From the NCBI GenBank assembly GCA_021373255.1, contig JAJFTD010000041.1:26516-90515 (forward strand): a stretch of DNA of 64,000 bases, written 5' to 3'. Below are positions 27,807-35,180 of this stretch, piece after piece. Within the stretch, counting starts at the first letter, position 1. Every line of letters begins with the position of its first letter. The notes beneath the pieces were generated by a model. It had not been told where the DNA came from. It searched no databases and worked only from the letters and a program-made list of their open reading frames with translations. Made by a program: the position numbers and the translations under genes. The stretch is from a bacterium. Its GTDB lineage: Bacteria > Armatimonadota > UBA5829.

Positions 27807-28214
27807 ATGACTGCATTGCTGGTCACGGTAGTGGTTTTGTTGAGCGTGACCCTGATTACGTTGGTTGTCGGGTTGGCACTTTACTTCAGGCGGTTGAGTA
27901 ACGCGACCCGTGAGATCGAAGATACACTCAGAACGATCAGGGAGAATCTGATACCGATCACTGAAGATGCGAGGCGTGTGCTGCGGCATACGGATAGCCT
28001 CATAGTCGATGCTCGTGCGCAGGTGGACAAGATAGGCCGGGCGACGCAGTCCTTGCAGAACATTCTGGATGGCAGGACAATAACCAACGTAGCCGAACGG
28101 GCTGTCTCGACATCGCGGACAACATTGGCATCGGTGGTGCAGAGCCTTAGGGAAGGCTTGCGATCTTTTAAACGAACAGGATATCAATCTAAGGAGGATG
28201 CTGGCGATGAATGA
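27807..28214 (+). CDS. DUF948-family single-pass membrane protein
   Basis: 135 residues with CCGGAGG upstream of ATG. One N-terminal membrane helix (LLVTVVVLLSVTLITLVVGLALYF) is followed by a long amphipathic helix with repeated heptads (ATREIEDTLRTIRENLIPITEDARRVLRHTDSLIVDARAQVDKI), the DUF948 pattern. Such proteins are general-stress membrane proteins in Firmicutes and cyanobacteria, with unknown mechanism. It overlaps the YtxH gene by 8 bp, forming the usual DUF948-YtxH pair. Confidence 0.8.
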   Translation: MTALLVTVVVLLSVTLITLVVGLALYFRRLSNATREIEDTLRTIRENLIPITEDARRVLRHTDSLIVDARAQVDKIGRATQSLQNILDGRTITNVAERAVSTSRTTLASVVQSLREGLRSFKRTGYQSKEDAGDE

Positions 28215-28581
28215 AAATCGAGAAGAAAAAAGCGTAGTCCTGAATTTCCTTGCGGGTATGGGACTTGGTGCGCTTATAGGAGCAGCGGCCGCGCTTTTAA
28301 CGGCCCCGAAATCTGGAAACGAAACTCGCGAAGACCTGAAACATGTGGCAGGCGATATACGGGATAAAGCTAGTAAAGTAGCTCATGATCTTTCTGAATC
28401 CAGTGATGATCTGGTAAAGAAGAGCAAGGATCTGCTCGAGTCTACAAGAGAGAAAGTTCAGAGCGCTGTGCAGAGTGGTAAGCAGGTAGTAGCTTCAAAA
28501 ATATGCGAGACTACTGAGCAACCAATTACGCCGATGGAAGAAGCCACACCAATTGAACCGACCGAGGAGTCCCAGATATAG
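28207..28581 (+). CDS. YtxH-domain protein
   Basis: 124 residues from ATG 28207; an ATG at 28198 abuts the AAGGAGG site directly, so the later one is preferred (9-nt spacing). YtxH features: one glycine-rich membrane helix (FLAGMGLGALIGAAAALLTAPKSG), then a charged coiled region (LKHVAGDIRDKASKVAHDLSESSDDLVKKSKDLL). The tail is acidic and Thr/Pro-rich. It lies a short way upstream of the RsbV-RsbW-sigma operon. YtxH is part of the SigB/SigH stress regulon in Bacillus, so control by the neighbouring sigma factor is plausible but not shown. Confidence 0.8.
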   Translation: MNENREEKSVVLNFLAGMGLGALIGAAAALLTAPKSGNETREDLKHVAGDIRDKASKVAHDLSESSDDLVKKSKDLLESTREKVQSAVQSGKQVVASKICETTEQPITPMEEATPIEPTEESQI

Positions 28582-28736
28582 GCTATTATCGTTGATAAGT
28601 TGTGGGGCTCATATAAAGCGCCTTTTGCTGTGATGTGTATACCAACACGGGTAAATATTGACGGTGATCCGGCAGAGCTTTGATTATGAAAGACTCTGCT
28701 CACGAGGGACACTAGATCAAACGAGGTGATGGTGAC

Positions 28737-29093
28737 GTGAATTTCAAAATGGATGTCAGGACAATGGAAACGGATCTTCCAATAATCGAACTCGAAGGCG
28801 AGGTTGACGTATATACGGCTCCTCAACTTAAGCAGCAGATTATAGGCATTTTGGAGAGCGGCGCAAAAGAACTCGTGGTTGACTTGACCAAGGTCGATTA
28901 TCTTGACAGCACCGCGCTCGGAGTACTTATTGGTGGGCTTAAGCGGATGCGTGAAGTTGATGGCAATATGGTCTTGATATGCCCGAGTCCTAGAATACGG
29001 CGGGTATTCGAGATCACGGGGTTGGATAAGATATTTGACATCTACAATTCCGAAGAGGAGGCCCGGGAAGTGATCGGAAAGGAGACAGTGTAA
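28737..29093 (+). CDS. rsbV: Anti-anti-sigma factor (STAS domain, RsbV/SpoIIAA type)
   Basis: 118 residues from GTG. It has the STAS fold sequence IIELEGEVDVYTAPQLKQQI and the phosphorylation loop YLDSTALGVLIGGLKRM, with Ser58 as the phosphoacceptor. In its dephosphorylated form it should bind the RsbW kinase and release the sigma factor. The operon rsbV-rsbW-sigma is compact: 2 bp to rsbW, then a 17-bp overlap. No PP2C phosphatase (RsbU/P) is present in the window. Confidence 0.92.
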   Translation: MNFKMDVRTMETDLPIIELEGEVDVYTAPQLKQQIIGILESGAKELVVDLTKVDYLDSTALGVLIGGLKRMREVDGNMVLICPSPRIRRVFEITGLDKIFDIYNSEEEAREVIGKETV

Positions 29094-29095
29094 AC

Positions 29096-29518
29096 GTGCC
29101 GAATAACGAAAACCCCGCTGTTGTGGAACTTCGCATTCCATGCAAGCCGGAGTATGTTGGGGTCGCGAGGTTGGCTATTCTCGGTGTGGCGAGCCGGATG
29201 AAGTTTTCTTATGATGAGGTCGAGGATGTCAGGCTGGCAGTTGGTGAGGCATGCACGACTTCAGTGGAGTGGGCCGAGCGGAACGGGAAAGCTGATTCGG
29301 ACATTCTCTTGCGGAGCGAGATCGATACTGAGAAGCTGACCGTGGATGTTATTGATGAAGCTGGAGGGAGAAGCGAAACGAACGCAGGCGGCGACGGTGA
29401 TCAGGAACCTGAGAATCTCGGAGCGCTGCTGATAACCTTGCTGGTCGATGATGTCAAGGTAGAAGCTAAAGAGCAGGGCACAACCGTTCGGATGGTCAAG
29501 TATGCTGGACAACGATAA
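29096..29518 (+). CDS. rsbW: Anti-sigma factor / serine kinase RsbW type
   Basis: 140 residues from GTG 29096. The HATPase_c motifs typical of RsbW/SpoIIAB are visible: the N-box EDVRLAVGEACTTSVEWA, ENLGALLITLLVDDVKVE and a final GTTVRMVKY. It should bind and inhibit the downstream sigma factor and phosphorylate RsbV at Ser58. The GNGL-like G2 box is weakly kept. Its 3' end overlaps the sigma gene by 17 bp, consistent with stoichiometric coupling. Confidence 0.88.
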   Translation: MPNNENPAVVELRIPCKPEYVGVARLAILGVASRMKFSYDEVEDVRLAVGEACTTSVEWAERNGKADSDILLRSEIDTEKLTVDVIDEAGGRSETNAGGDGDQEPENLGALLITLLVDDVKVEAKEQGTTVRMVKYAGQR

Positions 29519-30293
29519 GACGCTGGTACGGAAGAAAATCAGCGTTTCAGACTGGACCGACGAAGAGACCGAGCAGCTTTTCCGCAGTTATACTCTGACT
29601 CGGAATCGCAGGATACGAGACCAGTTGGTCATTATGCATCAAAACTTGGTTCGGTTTCTGGCCGGCAAGTTTGCAAACAGGGGAGAGCCTCTGGAAGATT
29701 TGGTGCAGGTCGGTGTCATTGGGCTGATCAACGCTATTGATCGGTTCGATCCCGAGAGGGGAACCAAGTTTTCTACTTATGCAACGCCCACTATTGTGGG
29801 AGAGATAAGACGGCACTTTAGAGATAAGGCGTGGAGCCTGAAGGTGCCGAGGAGGTTGCAGGAGCTTAACCTTGCGGCAAACAAGGCTGCGGAAGAATTG
29901 AGCCAGCGGTTGGGGCATCCTCCCACCATTCAGGAGATTGCTGTTGAAGTCGGCGCCAGTGAAGAAGAAACGCTGGAAGCTATTGAACTTGGCAATGCTT
30001 ACGATACAGTGTCGTTGGACAGTAAGCTGCCTTATGAGGGCGAGTCGGCGCCCCTGACTCTTGCGGAGTTTGTGGGCGACCTGGATTCTTCTCTTCAGAG
30101 CATAGAAACCTATGGTGATCTGAAGCAGGCTGTAGATTGTTTGGAGCCGCGCGAAAAGGCGATCATATATTATCGGTTCTTTAAGGACATGTCGCAGACG
30201 GAGGTTGCCAAGAGGCTAAACATCTCTCAAATGCACGTGTCGCGGCTGCAACAAAAAGCGCTTAAGCGGTTGAAAGAACTGCTGAGTGCATAA
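29502..30293 (+). CDS. sigB: SigB/SigF-type RNA polymerase sigma factor
   Basis: 263 residues. Region 2: QLVIMHQNLVRFLAGKFANRGEPLEDLVQVGVIGLINAIDRFDPERGTKFSTYATPTIVGEIRRHFRD, the group 3 signature. Region 3: LGHPPTIQEIAVEVGASEEETLEAI. Region 4 contains the helix-turn-helix MSQTEVAKRLNISQMHVSRLQQKALKRL. It directs core RNA polymerase to stress-type promoters and is held by RsbW. The start ATG lies within the rsbW end. A terminator follows 12 bp after the stop, closing the operon. Confidence 0.93.
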   Translation: MLDNDKTLVRKKISVSDWTDEETEQLFRSYTLTRNRRIRDQLVIMHQNLVRFLAGKFANRGEPLEDLVQVGVIGLINAIDRFDPERGTKFSTYATPTIVGEIRRHFRDKAWSLKVPRRLQELNLAANKAAEELSQRLGHPPTIQEIAVEVGASEEETLEAIELGNAYDTVSLDSKLPYEGESAPLTLAEFVGDLDSSLQSIETYGDLKQAVDCLEPREKAIIYYRFFKDMSQTEVAKRLNISQMHVSRLQQKALKRLKELLSA

Positions 30294-30305
30294 TTCGGAG
30301 CATGT

Positions 30306-30335
30306 AAGGGCTGAGGCGAAAACCTCGGCCCTTTT
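30306..30335 (+). terminator. Rho-independent terminator of the rsbV-rsbW-sigma operon
   Basis: Stem AAGGGCTGAGG / CCTCGGCCCTT (one G-T wobble) with a CGAAAA loop, followed by TTTT. Confidence 0.85.
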
Positions 30336-30365
30336 GATTAACCATCCAACCATCACACCATCAAA

Positions 30366-31466
30366 CTATTGAACATATACCCGTGGTATCAGCGGGCTTG
30401 TAGGAATCCGCATCGCCGGAACTGTGACCTCATCTCCCACGCGCACCCCGTCAATGCCTGTGACATCAACGACTATCATCTGCATCGCCACGCGCCCAAG
30501 CACAGGGGCCTTCCGCCCATTTATCTCTACGGCAAGTGAACGCCTCGCCCTCTTGAGAGCAAAACGAACGGCGCTCTGCCTATACAACGGGCCTTCGGGT
30601 GTCAGGGTGAAACCATCCGACCAACCGATGGGGATTACCGCAGTTCGTGAGGCGCGCCTGGTTGTGAACTCGCGGCCGTAGCCGACTGCCGATCCGCTCT
30701 TCAGATCCTTTACCTCGCACACCCGCGCCTTGAGTCTCCATGTGGGTTTCAAGTCCAGGGAGTGGGGAACGGATGCCGATGGATATTGGCCATAGAGCAG
30801 AGTCCCCGGACGGACCATATCTAATCGCGATTCCGGCATTCGTAAAGTTGCTGCACTATTCGCAGCATGCGCAAGGCCATAGCCTATCCCCGCATTTTTA
30901 AGCTCATTAATCAACGAAGTTAACTTCCTGAGCTGCGCGCGTGCATGTGATATGCCCTGTTCGGCTGATGTCGCAAAGTGAGTATAGATACCGGCAATGC
31001 TGAGGTTAGGCAGGTCATGCATCTCAGCCAGGGCACCCGCCACATCCTCCGGCTGCATTCCCAGCCTGCTCATCCCTGTATCTACTTTGACGTGCACCCC
31101 AGCGGTCTTTCCCAACTCCGAGGCAGCGTTTGAAATGCTTCTGGCAAGTTCGATGCTGGTAACAGTCATCTCCAGCCCGGCATCCACTGCGTCCCGGGCG
31201 TTATCCGGCTGGATAGGGGCAAAGAGTAGAATGGGGGCATTGATCCCGCCTGAGCGGAGGATAAGCGCCTCGTCGAGCCTGGTTACGGCAACAGCATCAG
31301 CTCCGGCTTCTACAAATGCCCTCGCGGGCTCAACATAACCGTGGCCGAACCCATTACCCTTCACCACGGCCATAATCTTAACGCCATCACCGACAAGCCC
31401 GCGCACCTGCTGCAGATTATGCTTGAGCGCCGACAGATCGACCTCTACCCACACATCGTGGACCAT
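30366..31466 (-). CDS. Divergent alanine-racemase-fold protein with altered catalytic residues
   Basis: 366 residues from ATG 31466 (MVHDVWVEVDLSALKHN); the extension to 31544 is inside the upstream gene. The PLP lysine region is VVKGNGFGHG (Lys36), and the TIM-barrel blocks KVDTGMSRLGM, YTHFATSAEQ and HAANSAATLRMPESRLDMVRPGTLLYG are kept. The residue that is the catalytic Tyr in Alr (PIGYADG) is Trp here (PIGWSDG), and the MDQ motif reads MQM. The usual C-terminal GTISYE-type block is missing. It may be inactive, have another substrate, or act in other PLP chemistry. A canonical Alr is at 59769. It starts 1 bp after the FemAB gene stop. Confidence 0.8.
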   Translation of the reverse strand: MVHDVWVEVDLSALKHNLQQVRGLVGDGVKIMAVVKGNGFGHGYVEPARAFVEAGADAVAVTRLDEALILRSGGINAPILLFAPIQPDNARDAVDAGLEMTVTSIELARSISNAASELGKTAGVHVKVDTGMSRLGMQPEDVAGALAEMHDLPNLSIAGIYTHFATSAEQGISHARAQLRKLTSLINELKNAGIGYGLAHAANSAATLRMPESRLDMVRPGTLLYGQYPSASVPHSLDLKPTWRLKARVCEVKDLKSGSAVGYGREFTTRRASRTAVIPIGWSDGFTLTPEGPLYRQSAVRFALKRARRSLAVEINGRKAPVLGRVAMQMIVVDVTGIDGVRVGDEVTVPAMRIPTSPLIPRVYVQ

Positions 31467-31467
31467 G

Positions 31468-32553
31468 TTAATCGACCGCCTGCGATTTTGTTTCAGCTCG
31501 CCGCCTTGCCTTGAGTATACTCTGAATCCTCGGCCGCGCGACATTCCACAGCCAGTAAAACCCCGGCGAGAGCACGAGGTCGTATTCGCCTATATACTCC
31601 ACGAACCTGGGTGAAAAGCCTTCTTTGAACCTGTTGAGTCCCTGCAGGTGGTCGTCACCGTTGCCCTTTTTAGGGCTCACCCCACGGAAGTCATACCACT
31701 TGCACCCGGCTTCCCTGGCCCACTTGATCATAGTCCACTGCATCAAGTGGTTAGGCATAACGTTGCGATGCTCATTAGAAGATGCGCCGTATGTATACAT
31801 CGCCTTGTCACCGAATATATAAGCAATAGCGCCCGCCACGGGCTTGCCCTCGAAGTAAGTGAGCACCAGCCGCATATACCCCGCCGGAACCAATGCGTCC
31901 CACATGTCCTCAAAATACTTGATGTCGCGGACCAGGAACCCGTCGCGCTGGCAGGTCTCCTTGAGCAGTTCGTAGAACACCGGCAGTTCGGAGCGTGGGC
32001 AGTCAATATTCACTGTGACCCCCTTGCGCGCCGCCAGCCTGATGTTATACCGCCACTTCTCTTTGAAAGACGCCATCAACTCGTCTTCGGTCTTGCCCTC
32101 CAGATCGAGCTGCATCACGCACTTGGGCTGCGTCCCACCAAATCCCTGAGCGGCTATCGGCACAAACCCCGCCGCGCGCAAGTTGGCTTTGCTAGTAGTG
32201 TCTTCAATGGGCACAGGTGGGTCGATCTTCAGTAGAATAGCCTTATGCTGACGCGCGACATCCCTCAGGTAGTTCGAGAATGTCATCACCAATTCGCCGT
32301 CCTGGGTATCAAGCACCGGCCCACGAGGCGCATACATAATGCACCGCCCGATCTTGGGAATAGAACGCTTGAGCAATGACGCCGCCGCAACTATCTCCCC
32401 ATCACGCTCGGCAAACACGCGCACAGGTCTCCAGCCGCTGCGAGACTTGAGGTCACCCCACTCGAACGACTGAAGCAAATCGCCCGTGTAGAAACGGGCG
32501 ACGAAGTTATCAAACCGCTTACGGTCTTGTTCTGTAGCAACTTTGAATTCCAT
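31468..32553 (-). CDS. FemAB-family peptidoglycan aminoacyltransferase
   Basis: 361 residues from ATG 32553 (MEFKVATEQDRKRFDNF); the frame runs further upstream but without family sequence. Hallmarks: QSFEWGDLKSRSGWRPVRVFAERDGEIVAAASLLKRSIP, the APRGPVLD motif, EKWRYNIRLAARKGV, the GNAT-like half with YFEGKPVAGAIAYIFGDKAMYTYGASSNEHRNVMPNHLMQW and the end GVSPKKGNGDDHLQGLNRFKEGF. FemAB enzymes add amino acids from tRNA to the lipid II peptide. It is translated directly before the racemase-like gene, so both may work on peptidoglycan cross-bridges. Confidence 0.9.
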   Translation of the reverse strand: MEFKVATEQDRKRFDNFVARFYTGDLLQSFEWGDLKSRSGWRPVRVFAERDGEIVAAASLLKRSIPKIGRCIMYAPRGPVLDTQDGELVMTFSNYLRDVARQHKAILLKIDPPVPIEDTTSKANLRAAGFVPIAAQGFGGTQPKCVMQLDLEGKTEDELMASFKEKWRYNIRLAARKGVTVNIDCPRSELPVFYELLKETCQRDGFLVRDIKYFEDMWDALVPAGYMRLVLTYFEGKPVAGAIAYIFGDKAMYTYGASSNEHRNVMPNHLMQWTMIKWAREAGCKWYDFRGVSPKKGNGDDHLQGLNRFKEGFSPRFVEYIGEYDLVLSPGFYWLWNVARPRIQSILKARRRAETKSQAVD

Positions 32554-32661
32554 ATCCACGCGCGATTCTAACACCACCAATGCCCCTGTGTCAATTGCAG
32601 TAGGGTCATAAAGTCGTAAGGTCACAAGGTCAAAAGGTCTGATGGTTGGAAAGAGGCGAAG

Positions 32662-32690
32662 GGACAACGCATAACGCATCAACGCGAAAT
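32662..32690. repeat. ACGCA-phased short repeat tract
   Basis: Units ACAACGCATAACGCATCAACGCG. It is preceded at about 32633-32648 by a GGTCTGATGGTTGG unit of the CCATCAAAC repeat family. Confidence 0.7.
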
Positions 32691-32770
32691 GCACCAACTT
32701 CTTACCGGGAACAATTAGCCGGCAGGCTATGTCTTAGCACTATATTCACAAAGATGGGAGGAACGGCATT

Positions 32771-33628
32771 ATGCATTCACAGCAAGTCGCAGTATCTCAT
32801 CATCATCGCAACCATGGGTCATGGTTGGTTAATCTGCTCGTAATAGCTGGCATCGTCATAATTCTGGCCGCAGTGCTTCTCCCGACATTCAAGCACAGTA
32901 CCGGTTGCAACATGGGATCCAATTGCCAATCCAACCTCAAACAAATCGGCAACTCATTCAAGATGTACCTCTCGGATTGGAACGACACATTCCCCACCAA
33001 CAGGCGTTGGAACGGCAACGGGATAGTCTCCCACGTGCGTCTTACTACCCCCGATGCCCACGGCAATCCTCGAGTCAACGCCGATGGCAAGCCAATAAGG
33101 TATGAGTTCGGTCCGAATTGGGTGGAGGCGCTGTATCCCTACGTAGAATCATTAACCAAGTCCACCGATGCAACCAGCGTGTGGAAATGCGTAGTTACCT
33201 GTGAGAAAAGCTATCCCGAGGACTCCAGAACAGCCGCCGTCACCTACGCATTCAACCGCAACCTGGTCGAGAAGAATGAGAAGATCGTGAGGTCATCCGC
33301 CAACTTGATGATGGTCCGTGAGATGGACCGTATGGTTGACGCTGAACTGCGACCAACTAACAATTCCACCTGGACAAGCCGCAGACCTCCGGTTTCGCCA
33401 TTCCTCACCAGCCGAGACTGCCGGATCGGGCGCACCGAGGCCAATCTGCACGGCCACGGCTCGCATATACTCTTTGTCGATGGTCATGTTAAGTTGATCT
33501 CGCTTAACTACACGTCGATGAAGCCGAAATATGACAATGTGCAGCGGCAGTGGTTCAATTTCTACAAAGTTAAACCTGCCAATACTATCGAACGGACCCT
33601 CAACATGAGTATCGCTATCACTCCATAG
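32771..33628 (+). CDS. DUF1559-type pseudopilin-like protein, copy 1
   Basis: 285 residues; GGGAGGA precedes ATG. A type II/IV-pilin-like N-terminal helix (WLVNLLVIAGIVIILAAVLLPTF) is followed by CQSNLKQIGNSFKMYLSDWNDTFP and ends with HGSHILFVDGHVKLIS, the H-x9-DG type C-terminal signature of DUF1559 proteins. The usual pilin cleavage sequence G-FTLIE is replaced by HGSWLVNLL, so processing is uncertain. Family members are abundant in Planctomycetota, Armatimonadota and Verrucomicrobia and are assumed to form pseudopili. It has an identical leader to copy 2, so the pair arose by duplication. Confidence 0.8.
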   Translation: MHSQQVAVSHHHRNHGSWLVNLLVIAGIVIILAAVLLPTFKHSTGCNMGSNCQSNLKQIGNSFKMYLSDWNDTFPTNRRWNGNGIVSHVRLTTPDAHGNPRVNADGKPIRYEFGPNWVEALYPYVESLTKSTDATSVWKCVVTCEKSYPEDSRTAAVTYAFNRNLVEKNEKIVRSSANLMMVREMDRMVDAELRPTNNSTWTSRRPPVSPFLTSRDCRIGRTEANLHGHGSHILFVDGHVKLISLNYTSMKPKYDNVQRQWFNFYKVKPANTIERTLNMSIAITP

Positions 33629-33675
33629 TTCTTTATCTATCACTTATAACAACCAAAGATGGGAGGAACAGCAAT

Positions 33676-34455
33676 ATGTATACCAAACAAAATGCAGTAT
33701 CTCATCACTCTCGCCAGCGAGGTTCGTGGCTTATCAATGTAATTATCATTGTTTGTATTGTATTAGTCGTTGCCGCGATATTGTTGCCGACATTTCAACG
33801 CACTCACTGTTCTGCAAGAATGAGTGATTGTCAGAGCAACCTAAAAGAAATAGCAATCGCTCTGCAGATCTACTGGGGTGACTATGATGCTACCTTGCCT
33901 TCATCTGCGCTGGTGAGCCATTCCAAGACCTGGAATCGTAATGACTTCAAAAAGTTCGCAACGATGAGGGGTGATCTTTCGCCAGTGAATCGTCCGCAGA
34001 CATATACCCAGGTCCTTTACTGTTATATGAAGAACAATGACATCTTGTATTGCCCCAGCGATCTATCAGATCATTCAAAAGCCTCGTCCCAGGTTTCCTA
34101 CTGGTGGAAATGTGCGATTGACAAGGCCTGGTATGGAGGCAAAGGTCGCAAACCTTGCCACATAGAGAAAGACTTCATGTATAACGCTGACGAGATTGTC
34201 TTCTACGAGCGCTCCAGCTTCCACGAAGGCAATACGAGTGGCCTTAGAAATGGTGATCAGATCAATGTTGCCTATCTGGATACTCACGTGAAGAGTATTG
34301 CTATCAAGAACGGCCCATCCCGCACCACTCAAGACCCAACAGCCCCGGGCGAGCCGATGCATTTCAACTATGACTTTAACTCGAACAAGCCCGTAGTGGA
34401 CAGCAGAGGCCGGGCCATAGGCCAAACCCCGGCTACTCAGGGGGATAAGCTCTGA
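33676..34455 (+). CDS. DUF1559-type pseudopilin-like protein, copy 2
   Basis: 259 residues. A paralogue of the preceding gene: the same N-terminus (VSHHSRQRGSWLINVIIIVCIVLVVAAILLPTF), the same CQSNLKEIAIALQIYWGDYDATLP segment and a C-terminal DQINVAYLDTHVKSIAIK related to the H-x9-DG end. The Shine-Dalgarno leader AAAGATGGGAGGAAC is the same as in copy 1. The body between has diverged strongly and contains CPSDLSDHSKASS. It is probably exported and membrane-anchored by the N-terminal helix. The three pilT genes are far away, so a link is only suggestive. Confidence 0.78.
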   Translation: MYTKQNAVSHHSRQRGSWLINVIIIVCIVLVVAAILLPTFQRTHCSARMSDCQSNLKEIAIALQIYWGDYDATLPSSALVSHSKTWNRNDFKKFATMRGDLSPVNRPQTYTQVLYCYMKNNDILYCPSDLSDHSKASSQVSYWWKCAIDKAWYGGKGRKPCHIEKDFMYNADEIVFYERSSFHEGNTSGLRNGDQINVAYLDTHVKSIAIKNGPSRTTQDPTAPGEPMHFNYDFNSNKPVVDSRGRAIGQTPATQGDKL

Positions 34456-34500
34456 GTAGGTCGGGCTGCGAATGGGTAATCCAGTTTGCAGCATACTTCA

Positions 34501-34509
34501 TGCTATAAT
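34501..34509 (+). promoter_or_regulatory. Extended -10 promoter of the UGA-containing gene pair
   Basis: TGC-TATAAT, an extended -10 with no good -35. It lies 37 bp before the first start codon and gives the pair its own transcription unit. Confidence 0.7.
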
Positions 34510-34545
34510 GAGTTACATTAAATAGCGCAACTGAGGTGGCTTATC

Positions 34546-34731
34546 ATGTGGTGGTGGATAGGCGGAGTCAGCGTTTGGGTTATCTCCGCTGTTTGAATAT
34601 TCTCAGTGATGGCGGACGTGTTCCGCCGTAAGTGTTCCGCACTCAGCGGCCAGGCGATGTTTGGTTATCTGCTCCATGGCAGCACAGCAGTCCTGTCGCT
34701 GTGGATGATTATGAGGGCATTAGGAGCGTGA
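34546..34731 (+). CDS. Small membrane protein with in-frame UGA (candidate selenoprotein), copy 1
   Basis: ATG 34546 has GAGGTGG 6-8 nt upstream. The frame reads 16 codons (MWWWIGGVSVWVISAV), TGA at 34594-34596, then 44 more codons to a TGA stop at 34729; the product would be 61 residues. Two hydrophobic helices are predicted, with the UGA residue inside the first. Aligned without gaps to the next gene, the sequence around UGA is conserved: GV[ST] ten residues before, S three after, V eight after and K twelve after. A conserved G-[YF]-x-x-H lies in helix 2. A hairpin begins 12 nt after the UGA with its loop starting after 20 nt (34617). UGA as Sec is my preferred reading; Trp readthrough is possible. 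A nonsense pseudogene is less likely because the paralogue keeps the same UGA. No known family recognised. Confidence 0.6.
34609..34629 (+). promoter_or_regulatory. SECIS-like hairpin after UGA of copy 1
   Basis: 8-bp stem ATGGCGGA / TCCGCCGT (one wobble) with loop CGUGU; 20 nt separate the UGA from the loop. Bacterial SECIS elements have an apical loop about 16-37 nt after the UGA. Confidence 0.5.
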
Positions 34732-34735
34732 GGCT

Positions 34736-34930
34736 GTGAAAATACTTGGTGTCACACTTATTATATTCGGCATTATATGAGTGGTCTCGATCTTGGGAGG
34801 GGTCGCCTCCCATAAAGAGGGATTTACTACAATATCAGCGTTACTTCCCGGCTTTGCGTTCCACGCAGTCTGCATGGCCCTTGGTGCATTCTGTCTGGTA
34901 AAAGACCGCCAAAAGAGCAACTCCGACTAA
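34736..34930 (+). CDS. Small membrane protein with in-frame UGA (candidate selenoprotein), copy 2
   Basis: GTG 34736 follows GGAGCGTGAGG and starts 4 nt after the first gene's stop. The frame reads 14 codons (MKILGVTLIIFGII), TGA at 34778-34780, then 49 codons to TAA at 34928; the product would be 64 residues. Helix 1 contains the UGA residue; helix 2 contains PGFAFHAVCMALGAFCLVK, with a His aligned to that in copy 1; the tail is basic and polar. The paralogues align as GVTLIIFGII-U-VVSILGGVASHK against GVSVWVISAV-U-IFSVMADVFRRK. A hairpin with a GGUCG loop starts its loop 20 nt after the UGA, the same distance as in copy 1. The operon ends at a strong terminator, so the whole region looks functional. 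Sec, Trp or another residue cannot be decided from sequence. Confidence 0.6.
34794..34812 (+). promoter_or_regulatory. SECIS-like hairpin after UGA of copy 2
   Basis: 7-bp perfect stem TGGGAGG / CCTCCCA with loop GGUCG. The loop starts 20 nt after the UGA and resembles the GGUC loop of the E. coli fdhF SECIS. Confidence 0.55.
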
Positions 34931-34943
34931 CCCCGTAAATACG

Positions 34944-34984
34944 CCGGAGACTTTAGGATCAACCATACCAAGGTCTCCGGTTTT
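34944..34984 (+). terminator. Rho-independent terminator of the UGA-containing gene pair
   Basis: Stem CCGGAGAC / GTCTCCGG (8 bp, extendable by TT/AA across a bulge), then TTTT. Confidence 0.85.
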
Positions 34985-35024
34985 ACAATATTTATCGAAG
35001 CCATCGAGCTCGAAGATTCCTAAC

Positions 35025-35060
35025 TATCAACCCATCCAACCATCAGACCATCAAACTGTC
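35025..35060. repeat. CCATCAAAC-type short repeat tract
   Basis: Units ACCCATCCAACCATCAGACC and CATCAAACTGT. The same family occurs at 30339-30374, 32633-32648, 39604-39643 and 49100-49138. Confidence 0.65.
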
Positions 35061-35180
35061 CCTTGCACTTGAAGCGAGATTGCGCTATGCTATCTGTATC
35101 ATTGCAGAGCTTAAGAAATTGTGCCCATTCGCGTCAGTCACCTAAAGATTACACGAGGGCATTATTAAGATAGATCACTT

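Noticed and set aside
34546..34930. Genome-wide UGA reassignment to Trp or Gly
   Set aside because: UGA terminates many conserved genes in the same window at the expected positions.
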